A stretch of 64,000 bases of DNA from Pseudomonas sp. R28(2017). Lineage in GTDB: Bacteria; Pseudomonadota; Gammaproteobacteria; Pseudomonadales; Pseudomonadaceae. Shown piece after piece: positions 25,057 to 33,483 of this stretch. Both the position numbers and the translations under genes were made by a program. The stretch is taken from the NCBI RefSeq assembly GCF_002112505.1, contig NZ_NEHW01000014.1:85700-149699 (forward strand), given 5' to 3'. Under the pieces are notes generated by a model. That model was not told the DNA's origin, made no database searches, and saw only the letters and a list, made by a program, of their open reading frames with translations. Position 1 is the stretch's first letter; the number at the start of each line of letters is the position of its first letter.

Positions 25057-25887
25057 TCAGCTGTGCGCCGTCGACCAGTCGACCCAGCCGAACTGCCAGG
25101 TCGCCAGAATGAACAGCCCGAAGACGATGCGGTACCAGGCAAAGGCGGCGTAGCTGTGGTTGGCGATGAACTTCAGCAGCGCCCGCACGGCGATCATGGC
25201 GAAGATGAACGAGGTCACGAAACCGATGGCGAACACCGGCAGGTCGCTCGGTTCGAACAGGTGGCGGTACTTGTAGCCCGAATACACGGCCGCACCGACC
25301 ATGGTCGGCATCGCCAGGAAGAACGAGAACTCGGTGGCTGCCTTGCGCGACAGGCCGAACAGCAGCCCGCCGATGATGGTCGAGCCGGAGCGCGAGGTAC
25401 CCGGGATCATCGCCAGGCACTGCACGAAACCGATTTTCAGGGCATGGGTCCAGCGCATGTCATCGACATGGTCGACCGCCACGGTGTGCTGACGACGCTC
25501 GGCCCAGAGCATGATCACGCCACCGATCACCAGCGCCGTTGCCACGGTGATCGGGTTGAACAGGTACTCGTGAATCAGGTCGGCGAACAGCACGCCCAGC
25601 ACCACCGCCGGCATGAACGCCAGCAACAGGTTGCCGGTAAAGCGCCGCGCCTTCGGCTGGCTGGTCAGGCCGAACACCACGTCGAGGATCTTGCCGCGAA
25701 ACTCCCACACCACCGCCAGGATCGCTGCCAGCTGGATGATGATGTTGAACGCCATGGCCCGTTCGCCACCGAAACCGATCAGGTCGGCGACGATGATCTG
25801 GTGGCCGGTACTGGATATCGGCAGAAACTCCGTCAGCCCCTCGACCACACCTAAGATGATTGCCTGGAAGGCAGTCCAAAAATCCAT
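25057..25887 (-). CDS. uppP: Undecaprenyl-diphosphatase
   Basis: Dephosphorylates undecaprenyl pyrophosphate to recycle the lipid carrier for peptidoglycan and O-antigen and can confer bacitracin resistance. The 276-residue multi-span protein has the catalytic motifs GVVEGLTEFLPISSTGH (about 13-29) and GTSRSG (about 160-165). Length and start agree with the BacA/UppP family. Confidence 0.95.
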   Translation of the reverse strand: MDFWTAFQAIILGVVEGLTEFLPISSTGHQIIVADLIGFGGERAMAFNIIIQLAAILAVVWEFRGKILDVVFGLTSQPKARRFTGNLLLAFMPAVVLGVLFADLIHEYLFNPITVATALVIGGVIMLWAERRQHTVAVDHVDDMRWTHALKIGFVQCLAMIPGTSRSGSTIIGGLLFGLSRKAATEFSFFLAMPTMVGAAVYSGYKYRHLFEPSDLPVFAIGFVTSFIFAMIAVRALLKFIANHSYAAFAWYRIVFGLFILATWQFGWVDWSTAHS

Positions 25888-26186
25888 TCTTCCCCCGATG
25901 GAGCACTGCTGCTTGCAGGCGCCTTGTTCTTGGTTTGCTTGTGATTGCCGCACGCGGCGCGGCCTTTTTACAGCGACTTGTGGGACCGGCGCCAGTGGAA
26001 AAGTTCAGCCTGGCTAAAGGTTTCATCTTGCCCGGCCGAGATCCTATCAAAGCGGCATGGCAAAGGCTCGTGCGGGCTGTGGCAGAGTAGCCAATAACTA
26101 GCACTTAGCCATTAGTCGAGTGCCTGCCGCCTGCAAAGCATGCTTGGATGCAGCTGAATAAAAAGAACAATGCGGGAGTAGATTCG

Positions 26187-27821
26187 ATGAAGGCATTGCG
26201 GTCGATGTCGATCAGCCGGCGTCTGTGGCTGATTCTGGTGGTTGCGGTGGGCATGCTGGTGGTGCTTGGCCTGTTGATGCTGCGCCAGATCCATGGCGAC
26301 CTGTACCAGGCCAAGGCGGAAAAGACCCGCCACGTGGTGCAGACCGCCGCTGGCGTGCTGGCCTACTACCAGGGCCTGGAGGCCGCCGGCACGCTCAGCC
26401 GCGAAGCGGCCCAGCAACAGGCCCTGCAAGTGGTGCGGGCGCTGCGCTACGACCAGAACGACTATTTCTGGATCAACGACCTGGGGCCGAAGATGATCAT
26501 GCATCCGGCCAACCCTAAACTCGACGGGCAGGACCTCTCCGCGATCCGCGACCCGGACGGCTTCGCCGTGTTCAACGAGATGGTCGCCCTGGCCCGCAGC
26601 CAGGGCGCCGGCCCGGTCGACTACCGCTGGCCCAAGCCGGGTGCCAGCGAGCCGGTGGCCAAGACCTCCTATATCCAGCTGTTCAAACCCTGGGGCTGGA
26701 TCATCGGCTCTGGCGTCTACGTCGACGATGTACAGGCAGAATTCGCCCGCCAGCTGCGTGATGCCTCATTGGTCGGCCTGGCCATCGCCGTACTGATGGC
26801 CCTGGTGGTCATGCTCATCGCCCGCAGCATTGCCCGCCCCTTGCAGGAAGCCGTGCAAGCGATGGGCAACATCGCCAGCGGCGAAAGCGACCTGACCCGT
26901 CGCCTGGACACCCACGGCCGCGACGAGATCAGCCACCTGGGCCAGCACTTCAACCAGTTCAACGGCAAGCTGCAGGGGGTGGTCGGCCAGCTCCAGGGCG
27001 CCGCCCACGCCCTGGCGCAATCGGCCGGGCACGTCGGCGACAATGCGGGCGCCGCACAGCAGCACAGCGCCCAGCAGTCGCTGCAGATGGACCAGGTGGC
27101 GACGGCGGTCAACGAAGTCACCTATGCCGTGCAGGATGTGGCCAAGACCGCCGAACAGGCCGCCGGCGAGATGCGCGCCGCGCAGCAGCAAGTGGCGCAC
27201 GGCCAGCAGGCCATTCACGGCAGCCTGCAGCAGATCGACCGCCTCTCGGCGACCATCGAACAGGCGGTGCAGGTTATCCGTGATCTGGCCGGGCACAGTA
27301 CCCGGATTGGCGGTGTGCTGGAGGTGATCCGCGCCATCGCCGAGCAGACCAACCTGCTCGCCCTCAACGCCGCCATCGAAGCCGCTCGCGCCGGCGAACA
27401 GGGCCGCGGCTTCGCCGTGGTCGCGGACGAGGTGCGCCTGCTGGCGCAACGCACCGCGCAGTCGACTGCCGAAATCCACACCATGATCGAGCATTTGCAA
27501 GGCCAGTCCGATGCGGCGGTCAAAGCCATCGACACCAGCAGCGAAGCCTCGCGCCAGACCGTGCAACAAGCCCGCGAGGCCGGCACCAGCCTGGATGCGA
27601 TCAGCCAGGCGCTGCACAACCTCACCGCCCTCAACGCCTCGATCGCCAGCGCCACCTTGCAGCAATCGCATGTGGTCGAGGAGATCAACCGCAATGTGCT
27701 GGACACCGCCGGGCTGTCGCAGCAAACCGCCGATGCCGTACGCCAGTCCAGCGACGCGGGCGTGGCCCTGGGCCAGCTCAGCGAGGAGCTTGAACAACTG
27801 TTGCGCCAGTTCCGGGTCTGA
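26187..27821 (+). CDS. Chemoreceptor with single-Cache ligand domain (McpP-like)
   Basis: A methyl-accepting chemotaxis protein of 544 residues: TM1 (about 15-35), a periplasmic sCache_2 domain (about 38-185, with DQNDYFWINDLGPKMIMHP and the GWIIGSGVY exit), TM2 (about 190-212), HAMP, and the signalling hairpin tip (EQTNLLALNAAIEAARAGEQ). The sequence and neighbourhood (uppP, pnuC) match P. putida McpP, a receptor for C2/C3 carboxylic acids (acetate, pyruvate, propionate, lactate); the ligand assignment rests on that resemblance. The start at MKALRSM has GGGAG 8 nt upstream. Confidence 0.88.
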   Translation: MKALRSMSISRRLWLILVVAVGMLVVLGLLMLRQIHGDLYQAKAEKTRHVVQTAAGVLAYYQGLEAAGTLSREAAQQQALQVVRALRYDQNDYFWINDLGPKMIMHPANPKLDGQDLSAIRDPDGFAVFNEMVALARSQGAGPVDYRWPKPGASEPVAKTSYIQLFKPWGWIIGSGVYVDDVQAEFARQLRDASLVGLAIAVLMALVVMLIARSIARPLQEAVQAMGNIASGESDLTRRLDTHGRDEISHLGQHFNQFNGKLQGVVGQLQGAAHALAQSAGHVGDNAGAAQQHSAQQSLQMDQVATAVNEVTYAVQDVAKTAEQAAGEMRAAQQQVAHGQQAIHGSLQQIDRLSATIEQAVQVIRDLAGHSTRIGGVLEVIRAIAEQTNLLALNAAIEAARAGEQGRGFAVVADEVRLLAQRTAQSTAEIHTMIEHLQGQSDAAVKAIDTSSEASRQTVQQAREAGTSLDAISQALHNLTALNASIASATLQQSHVVEEINRNVLDTAGLSQQTADAVRQSSDAGVALGQLSEELEQLLRQFRV

Positions 27822-27944
27822 GCCCGGTGTGATCCATCGGCCCGTTCGCCCCCGGCCCGGCGAACGGGCCGATCCAGGTTGCGCGCTACACCTGCTGCCC
27901 CGCACAGGCTACAATCGCCGCCCTTTGCCAACCAAGGAACGCCG

Positions 27945-28511
27945 ATGTCCGGCCTCGAACTCATCGCCGCCGTGCTCGGCGTCACCGCCGTGTGGCTCAC
28001 CGTCAAACAGAACGCCTGGTGCTGGCCGATCGGCCTGATCATGGTGCTTATCTATGGCTGGCTGTTCTACGAGGTGAAGCTGTATTCGGGCATGCTGCTG
28101 CAGCTGGCCTACGCCGTGCTGCAGCTGTACGGCTGGTGGCAGTGGAAGCGCCCGGACCGGGTCGAGGACGCTCGCCAGGTCTCGCGCCTGCCCGCCCGGG
28201 CGCTGATCGGCGGCCTGGCGGCAGGGCTGCTGCTGAGCGTGGCACTCGGTGCGGCAATGGCCGCCTGGACCGACGCCGCCCTGCCCTGGCTAGATGCCAC
28301 GCTGACCGGTTTCAGCCTGGTCGCGCAGCTGTGGATGGCGCAGAAGCGCGTGCAGTGCTGGCCGCTGTGGATCGTGGTGGATGTGGTGTATGTCGGCCAG
28401 TACCTGCACCAGCAGCTGTACTTCACGGCCGGCTTCTTTGCCGTGCTGACCCTGATCGCGGTACGCGGCTGGCTGGAATGGCGCCGTGACCCAAAGTTGG
28501 TGCAAGCATGA
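27945..28511 (+). CDS. pnuC: PnuC nicotinamide riboside transporter
   Basis: Imports nicotinamide riboside for NAD salvage. A 188-residue, about seven-helix inner-membrane protein with the PnuC Trp-rich motifs (WCWPIGLIMVLIYGWLFYE, LQLYGWWQW, then CWPLWIVVDVVYVGQY). AAGGAAC precedes the ATG. It overlaps the next gene, an NadR-type kinase, by four bases, the expected transporter-kinase pairing. Confidence 0.9.
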   Translation: MSGLELIAAVLGVTAVWLTVKQNAWCWPIGLIMVLIYGWLFYEVKLYSGMLLQLAYAVLQLYGWWQWKRPDRVEDARQVSRLPARALIGGLAAGLLLSVALGAAMAAWTDAALPWLDATLTGFSLVAQLWMAQKRVQCWPLWIVVDVVYVGQYLHQQLYFTAGFFAVLTLIAVRGWLEWRRDPKLVQA

Positions 28512-29059
28512 AGGTTTTGGTCCTGTGCGGCCCCGAATCCAGCGGTAAGAGCTGGCTCAGCGGTGAAATCCAGGCGCATTTCGGCGGTTTCGTGGTGGCC
28601 GAATACGTGCGCCACTTCATCGACCAGGAATGCCGCGACACCTGCTATGCCGATGTCCCCACCATCGCCCGCGGCCAGCTGGCCTGGGAAGACCAGGCTC
28701 GCCAGCAGGCACCGGAGCTACTGATTCTCGATACCCACCTGCTCAGCAACATGCTGTGGAGCCACGCCCTGTTCGGCGCCTGCCCGCCCTGGCTGGAACA
28801 GGTTTTGCTTGACCGTCGTTACGACCTGCACCTGCTGCTCAGCCCGCAAGGGGTGGGCTGGGTCGCCGATGGCCAGCGCAGCCAGCCGGACATTGCCGAC
28901 CGCCAGGTGTTCTTCGAAGACAGCCGCCAGTGGTTGCAGCGCCATGGGCAAACCGTGCAGATCATCGAGGGCGACTGGCCGCAACGCAGCGCAACGGCCC
29001 TGCTTGCCGTGCAGCGGCTGCTGGAAGGGAAAACCCCGCATTGCCCTACCGAGTGTTAA
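28508..29059 (+). CDS. NadR-like nicotinamide riboside kinase
   Basis: Phosphorylates imported nicotinamide riboside. A 183-residue P-loop ATPase with Walker A GPESSGKS (about 8-15) and the substrate-region segment EYVRHFID, as in the C-terminal kinase domain of NadR. It lacks the regulatory HTH and adenylyltransferase domains of full NadR. Coupled to pnuC by ATGA. Confidence 0.88.
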   Translation: MKVLVLCGPESSGKSWLSGEIQAHFGGFVVAEYVRHFIDQECRDTCYADVPTIARGQLAWEDQARQQAPELLILDTHLLSNMLWSHALFGACPPWLEQVLLDRRYDLHLLLSPQGVGWVADGQRSQPDIADRQVFFEDSRQWLQRHGQTVQIIEGDWPQRSATALLAVQRLLEGKTPHCPTEC

Positions 29060-29287
29060 CCCCGTGACACACCCGAATGGGGCCAACCCCCCGTATTTGC
29101 GGACTTCCGGCCATTAAAGGGGGCAGTGTCAAGGTTGTGAAACAATCGTGAAAAAGGCCCTTTGAGTAACGCAAATGCTGGGCCAAACGCCGGTTGACTG
29201 AAATTCTGTCTCAGCGCTGAAACAGATAATTCACGGCGATTTCAAACAATGCGTTCAACCCTCTGATTTACAAGAGATAAGCAAAAA

Positions 29288-29303
29288 CGGCACGACTTTC
29301 GCT
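29288..29303 (+). promoter_or_regulatory. Candidate sigma-54 promoter of fap operon
   Basis: CGGCACGACTTTCGCT matches the -24/-12 pattern with GG and GC separated by exactly 10 bases (consensus TGGCACG-N4-TTGCW, two mismatches). It lies about 53 nt before the fapA start, and a sigma-54 activator is encoded at the other end of the cluster. The 300-bp gap upstream has no gene. Not tested. Confidence 0.5.
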
Positions 29304-29355
29304 CTCCTCCTTCGCAACGCTGACAAGACCAGCGCACTCAGAAGGAGTAGCCGTC

Positions 29356-29787
29356 ATGGGGAAACGGGATAAAGGCATTTTTCGCCTGCTGCTGGTCGGT
29401 TTTGCACTGGGTTCGGCGCTGCCCGCACTCGCCGACAACGGCATCATCGTAATTACCCGCGATGTACAACCGCGCATGGCCATTCGAGCGCCCATGGCGC
29501 CCGACCCCAACCCTACCACCGCCAACGCCAACCCCTCCGCGTACGTCATCAAGCAGACCAACGAACTGAGCGATGGCGACTTTGCCAGCATTACCAGCGG
29601 CACCGGCATTTCCTCACTGATTACACAGCAGACCAACAACCTTGGCGGCCCTATCGGCAACCAGACGCAATTGGCGAATCAGGCGGCCGGCCGTGGCACC
29701 GGTTCCGGCAATGGCATCGCCAACATGGTCAACTCGAGCGTCCAGCGCGGTCTTGCCCCCCTGCAGATCCTCACCGGAGGCAAATGA
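29356..29787 (+). CDS. fapA: Functional amyloid protein FapA
   Basis: FapA modulates the composition of Fap amyloid and is thought to act as a periplasmic chaperone. The 143-residue product has a signal peptide (about 1-27), a Pro-rich segment, and a single degenerate Fap-like repeat (SLITQQTNNLGGPIGNQTQL). The strong Shine-Dalgarno AAGGAG supports the start. First gene of fapABCDEF; its stop is separated from the fapB start by one base. Confidence 0.85.
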   Translation: MGKRDKGIFRLLLVGFALGSALPALADNGIIVITRDVQPRMAIRAPMAPDPNPTTANANPSAYVIKQTNELSDGDFASITSGTGISSLITQQTNNLGGPIGNQTQLANQAAGRGTGSGNGIANMVNSSVQRGLAPLQILTGGK

Positions 29788-29788
29788 G

Positions 29789-30367
29789 ATGAGGCAGACG
29801 CTGTTAATCCTGGCCCTGCTGAGCAGCGGCCCGGCACTGGCGCAATCGCCGGTTCCAGTGATCAACGACGCCACCATTGATAATTCCGGCGCGCAATACC
29901 AAGGCAACTTCAGCGTCAACCAGGCCGCGGGCGACGGGCAGCAACAGGCCAACGCCCGGGCACTCGCCACGGGCCATGGGGCCACTGCGACCACGCAGAT
30001 CCGCCAACGCCAGCAGTCCATCGTCGACCCCAACATGGGCGCCAGTGCCAGCATCCAGGGCGATGCCTTCAGCCATGGCAGCGGCGCACTGGGCGTCAAC
30101 CAGAGTGCGGGGGCTGCAACCCAACAGGCCAACGCCCTGCGCATCAGCATCAGTACTCAACCGCAAAGCATCGATGACAGCGTCCTGCTGCAACAGAACG
30201 TGGCGCTGATCAACAGCTCCGATCCATCTGATACCTCACCCGGCTATCGCCACGTCACCACCGGTGACCAGGCATTCACCGGTAGCCGCGGGGTCATCCA
30301 GCTGAATCAGAGCGCCGGGGTGGGCAACCAGACGGCAAACACCCTGAGCGTACGGGTCGCGAACTGA
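29789..30367 (+). CDS. fapB: Minor amyloid subunit FapB (nucleator)
   Basis: Secreted subunit thought to nucleate FapC fibrils. The 192-residue product has a signal peptide (MRQTLLILALLSSGPALAQ) and three Asn/Gln-rich repeats (around VNQAAGDGQQQANA, VNQSAGAATQQANA and LNQSAGVGNQTANT). The start at MRQTLL is one base after the fapA stop, supporting coupled expression. Confidence 0.88.
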   Translation: MRQTLLILALLSSGPALAQSPVPVINDATIDNSGAQYQGNFSVNQAAGDGQQQANARALATGHGATATTQIRQRQQSIVDPNMGASASIQGDAFSHGSGALGVNQSAGAATQQANALRISISTQPQSIDDSVLLQQNVALINSSDPSDTSPGYRHVTTGDQAFTGSRGVIQLNQSAGVGNQTANTLSVRVAN

Positions 30368-30420
30368 CCCTGCAGGTAAACAGGTAAGAACAACACTTAA
30401 CCTAAAGACGGAGAAACACC

Positions 30421-31908
30421 ATGAAACCCTCGATGGCAATCAAGCCTCTGGTTTTCGCAATTGCTGCGGTCATGGCTGTTGCTGCACAAGCCCAACAAAA
30501 CGATCGTCGTGGTCACGATCACCACAACAACCACACACCACCCGCACGTGCGGTGCTGACCGATGCCACTGCCAATGCCAATGACGGTCAGAGAAGCACT
30601 GGCAACACTATCAGAAACCAAGGCACCATCAACGAAGCCGAGATGAGCAGCTCGGGCACTGGCGCCAGCGGCAACGTGGGCGTCAACGTGGCGGCCGGTA
30701 ACGGCAACCAGCAGGCCAACGCATCGGCTATCGCCAATACCTCGTCCGACAACGCGGCGATCGACAACAGCTTCGTCTTTGGCACCTCCACTGCCACTGC
30801 CGAGATCACCCAGCGCAGCAACAACAACAAGGTCAACAACTGGTCAACCCAAAGCTCCGCCATCATGAGCGGTTCGGCTGAGGGCAGCAGCGGCAACCTT
30901 GGCATCAACATCGCTGGCGGCGATCTCAACCAGCAGAAAAACAGCATGGCCATCGCCAACAACGCCGCAGCCATCGGCAACTCCACCGCCACTGCTTCGG
31001 CCAACCAAAATGGCCCTGGTCTGGAGGTGAACAACTCGGCCGACCGCACCTACACCGTCGATACGCTGACCTTCACCACTTCTTCGAGTGGCTCGTCCTC
31101 GCGTAGCGGTTCGTTCGATGCCAGTGTCGACAAGAGCTCCAGCTCGAGCTACAGCGCGTCGGGCAGCCAGTCTGCCAGCGCCAGCGGCAGCAAGAGCAGC
31201 AGCTCCAGCGGCTCGACCAGCATGACCGCCAGCGGCTCCAACAGCAGCAGCTCCAGCGGCAGCAACAGCATGAGCGCCAGCGGCTCCAACAACTACGCGG
31301 CAAACGGCTCTTCCAGCCGCGACCACAGCTCGACCTCCAACACCACCGTCAGCGCATCGCTCGATGCCAGTGCCAATGGCAGCGCCTCGTCGTCGCAAAC
31401 CTTCGGCAACTTCACTCGCTCGCGCAGCAGTGACTTCGACGCCTCGCTCAGCGCTTCGCTGGATGCATCGGTCGACAAGTCGCATGACTCGTCCAGCAAC
31501 TCCTCGTTCGACAAGTCGCTCAGCTCGTCCTTCGACAGGGCCTATGACTCTTCGTATGACCGCAGCCATGACTCGTCCTATGACAAGTCTCGCGATACGT
31601 CCTACGAGAAGGCCAACGCATCGGCTTGGGATAAAGCCAGTGAATCGGCCTACGAGAAAGCCGGCGAGAAAGCCTCGCAGTCGTCGGACAGCATCTCGAA
31701 GAGCTTCAGCGAGTCTAGCGAGTACGCGCTGAGCAACACCGTATCGTTCCAAGTACTGACCCCGACCGGCTGGGCCAACCCTGTGACCAACACCGCCACC
31801 CTGAGTGGATCGGTAAACGGTGGCAGCGGCAACCTGGGCGTGAACGTGGCAGCGGGTGTAGGCAACCAGCAAAGCAACTCGCTGGCCATCTCCAACACCT
31901 CGATGTAA
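30421..31908 (+). CDS. fapC: Major amyloid subunit FapC with long Ser-rich linker
   Basis: Main fibre subunit of the Fap amyloid. A signal peptide (to about residue 25) is followed by a His/Asn-rich stretch (HDHHNNHTPP) and three repeats with the VNVAAG-x3-NQQ-N signature: R1 about 61-103, R2 about 141-180, R3 about 454-494. L1 is short; L2 spans about 205-445 and is a Ser-dominated low-complexity region of SxSxSGS units followed by FDASVDKS- and YDxSxDKS-type units. The 495-residue length is large for FapC, consistent with variable linkers. Most subunit transcripts probably end at the downstream hairpin. Confidence 0.9.
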   Translation: MKPSMAIKPLVFAIAAVMAVAAQAQQNDRRGHDHHNNHTPPARAVLTDATANANDGQRSTGNTIRNQGTINEAEMSSSGTGASGNVGVNVAAGNGNQQANASAIANTSSDNAAIDNSFVFGTSTATAEITQRSNNNKVNNWSTQSSAIMSGSAEGSSGNLGINIAGGDLNQQKNSMAIANNAAAIGNSTATASANQNGPGLEVNNSADRTYTVDTLTFTTSSSGSSSRSGSFDASVDKSSSSSYSASGSQSASASGSKSSSSSGSTSMTASGSNSSSSSGSNSMSASGSNNYAANGSSSRDHSSTSNTTVSASLDASANGSASSSQTFGNFTRSRSSDFDASLSASLDASVDKSHDSSSNSSFDKSLSSSFDRAYDSSYDRSHDSSYDKSRDTSYEKANASAWDKASESAYEKAGEKASQSSDSISKSFSESSEYALSNTVSFQVLTPTGWANPVTNTATLSGSVNGGSGNLGVNVAAGVGNQQSNSLAISNTSM

Positions 31909-31921
31909 CAACTGCGGTCTG

Positions 31922-31948
31922 GAGGCTCCCTTCGGGGAGCCTCTTTCT
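31922..31948 (+). terminator. UUCG hairpin attenuator between fapC and fapD
   Basis: GAGGCTCCC-TTCG-GGGAGCCTC followed by TTTCT. The perfect 9-bp stem with an extra-stable C(UUCG)G loop is a good partial terminator, which would give more fapABC than fapDEF mRNA. Confidence 0.85.
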
Positions 31949-31976
31949 AACAAGAAAAAGGCAGGGGGCGTCGAAC

Positions 31977-32657
31977 ATGCGCATTATCGCCTTGGCATTT
32001 CTGCTGTGCATCGCCAGTGTCAGCGAAGCCTCTCAGATGCCGTTGTCCGTACTGCCAGGTGGTGCAGTGATCTACAAACCGATCCAGAGCATCCGCGAAC
32101 GCAAGTTCGCCGACCTGGTCCAGCAGAAAACCGATTTCAGCTGTGGCGCGGCATCCCTGGCGACCATCCTGCGCCAGGCCTACTGGCTGGACGTGGATGA
32201 GCACCAGGTGATCGAGGGCATGCTTGCGCATGCCAACGAGGACCTGGTCCGTACCCAAGGGTTTTCCATGCTCGACATGAAGAAATACGTGGAAAGCCTG
32301 GGCATGCGGGCACGCGGCTACAAGGTAGCCCCCGACACGCTGCACAGCATCCGCATTCCGGTGGTCGTGCTGATGGACATCCGCGGCTACAAGCACTTCG
32401 TGGTCATGCAGAAAGTCGACAGAGGCTGGGTCTACATCGGCGACCCGGTACTGGGCCACAAACGCTTCAAGCTCGACGACTTCGTCAAGGGCTGGAACGG
32501 CATCATCTTTGCCGTGATCGGCCAGGGTTACGACAAGAACAATATCCTGCTCGACCCGCCGCTGCCGCTGAGCGCCAAGAATCGCATCAGCAATTTCACG
32601 CCGGTGCAAGACGCAGAGTTGATGGACTTCGGTTTCATTCAAAGCGACTTCTTCTAA
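31977..32657 (+). CDS. fapD: FapD, C39-type cysteine peptidase
   Basis: A periplasmic C39-like peptidase of the Fap system thought to process proteins for export. The 226-residue product has a signal peptide (MRIIALAFLLCIASVSEA) and the catalytic triad in order: Cys56 in DFSCGAAS, His140 in GYKHFVVM and Asp156 in IGDPV. Located directly after the hairpin and before fapE. Confidence 0.88.
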   Translation: MRIIALAFLLCIASVSEASQMPLSVLPGGAVIYKPIQSIRERKFADLVQQKTDFSCGAASLATILRQAYWLDVDEHQVIEGMLAHANEDLVRTQGFSMLDMKKYVESLGMRARGYKVAPDTLHSIRIPVVVLMDIRGYKHFVVMQKVDRGWVYIGDPVLGHKRFKLDDFVKGWNGIIFAVIGQGYDKNNILLDPPLPLSAKNRISNFTPVQDAELMDFGFIQSDFF

Positions 32658-32689
32658 CGACTTAGGGCGAGACGCGCCGGGAGCATCCC

Positions 32690-33436
32690 ATGAAGACTTC
32701 CCTGTGGCTGGCAGCCATCTGCCTCGCCGCCAGCCTGCCGACCCATGCAGAAACGTTCAAACCCATCGAACTGAAGGACCAGGAGCTGGCCAACCTGCGC
32801 GGGCGCTATGTGATGCCTGGGCGAATCGTCAGCTTCGGCATCGTCATGAGCAGCACCTGGCAGAATGCCAATGGTGAAGTGATCGGTGCGACATCCACGA
32901 TGCAGATCCAGCAATCGACCATCAAGCCGCAGTTCTATGTGTCGATGATCGATGAAAAAGGCGCTGGCAACAGCCAGGCCAGCAGCACCGGCACCGGAAC
33001 CGTCACGGGCGGCAGTGGCCTGAACACCACCGAGGGCGTGACCCAGGTGGTACGGGCGGCTGGCGACTTCAACATGGCCCACAACAACGTCGACATCAAC
33101 GTCACCAAGGGCAACCAAGCGCCGGCCGACCAACCGCAGGGCCAGGCCCTGGCGGCGGGCTCAACGTTGCTGGGGGCCAATGGCGCGGGCTCGATGAGTG
33201 TTTCGTCCAGCGGCACCGGGGTGCAGATGAACATCATCGCCAGCGGCAACCAGGGCAGCAGCCTGCAGCGCCTGGGCCAAGGTGGGTTGATGCAGAACAC
33301 CACCCTGCTGGGCAGCAGCAACCGGGTCAGCAACCTGACATCGCTCAATGTCGTGCTGCGTGACAATGCGCCGATGGCCGGTTCCGTGAGCGCCAATCTT
33401 GAGCAGCTCAAAGGCCTTCGCAATCTCGGATACTGA
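32690..33436 (+). CDS. fapE: Functional amyloid component FapE
   Basis: Minor extracellular Fap component or export-linked protein. The 248-residue product has a signal peptide (MKTSLWLAAICLAASLPTHA) and the conserved opening ELKDQELANLRGRYVMPG. The body contains Asn/Gly/Ser-rich segments distantly similar to fap repeats. Gene order and length match the known operon. Confidence 0.88.
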   Translation: MKTSLWLAAICLAASLPTHAETFKPIELKDQELANLRGRYVMPGRIVSFGIVMSSTWQNANGEVIGATSTMQIQQSTIKPQFYVSMIDEKGAGNSQASSTGTGTVTGGSGLNTTEGVTQVVRAAGDFNMAHNNVDINVTKGNQAPADQPQGQALAAGSTLLGANGAGSMSVSSSGTGVQMNIIASGNQGSSLQRLGQGGLMQNTTLLGSSNRVSNLTSLNVVLRDNAPMAGSVSANLEQLKGLRNLGY

Positions 33437-33483
33437 TCTACGCTCAAGTCTCATCGTATGTAGTCAGAAGGGACGGCTAATCC

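Noticed and set aside
30844..31953. 369-codon minus-strand frame opposite fapC, and the fapC repeats as a CRISPR-like array
   Set aside because: The repeats are irregular coding repeats of the FapC linker with no constant spacer; the antisense frame follows from Ser-codon bias.
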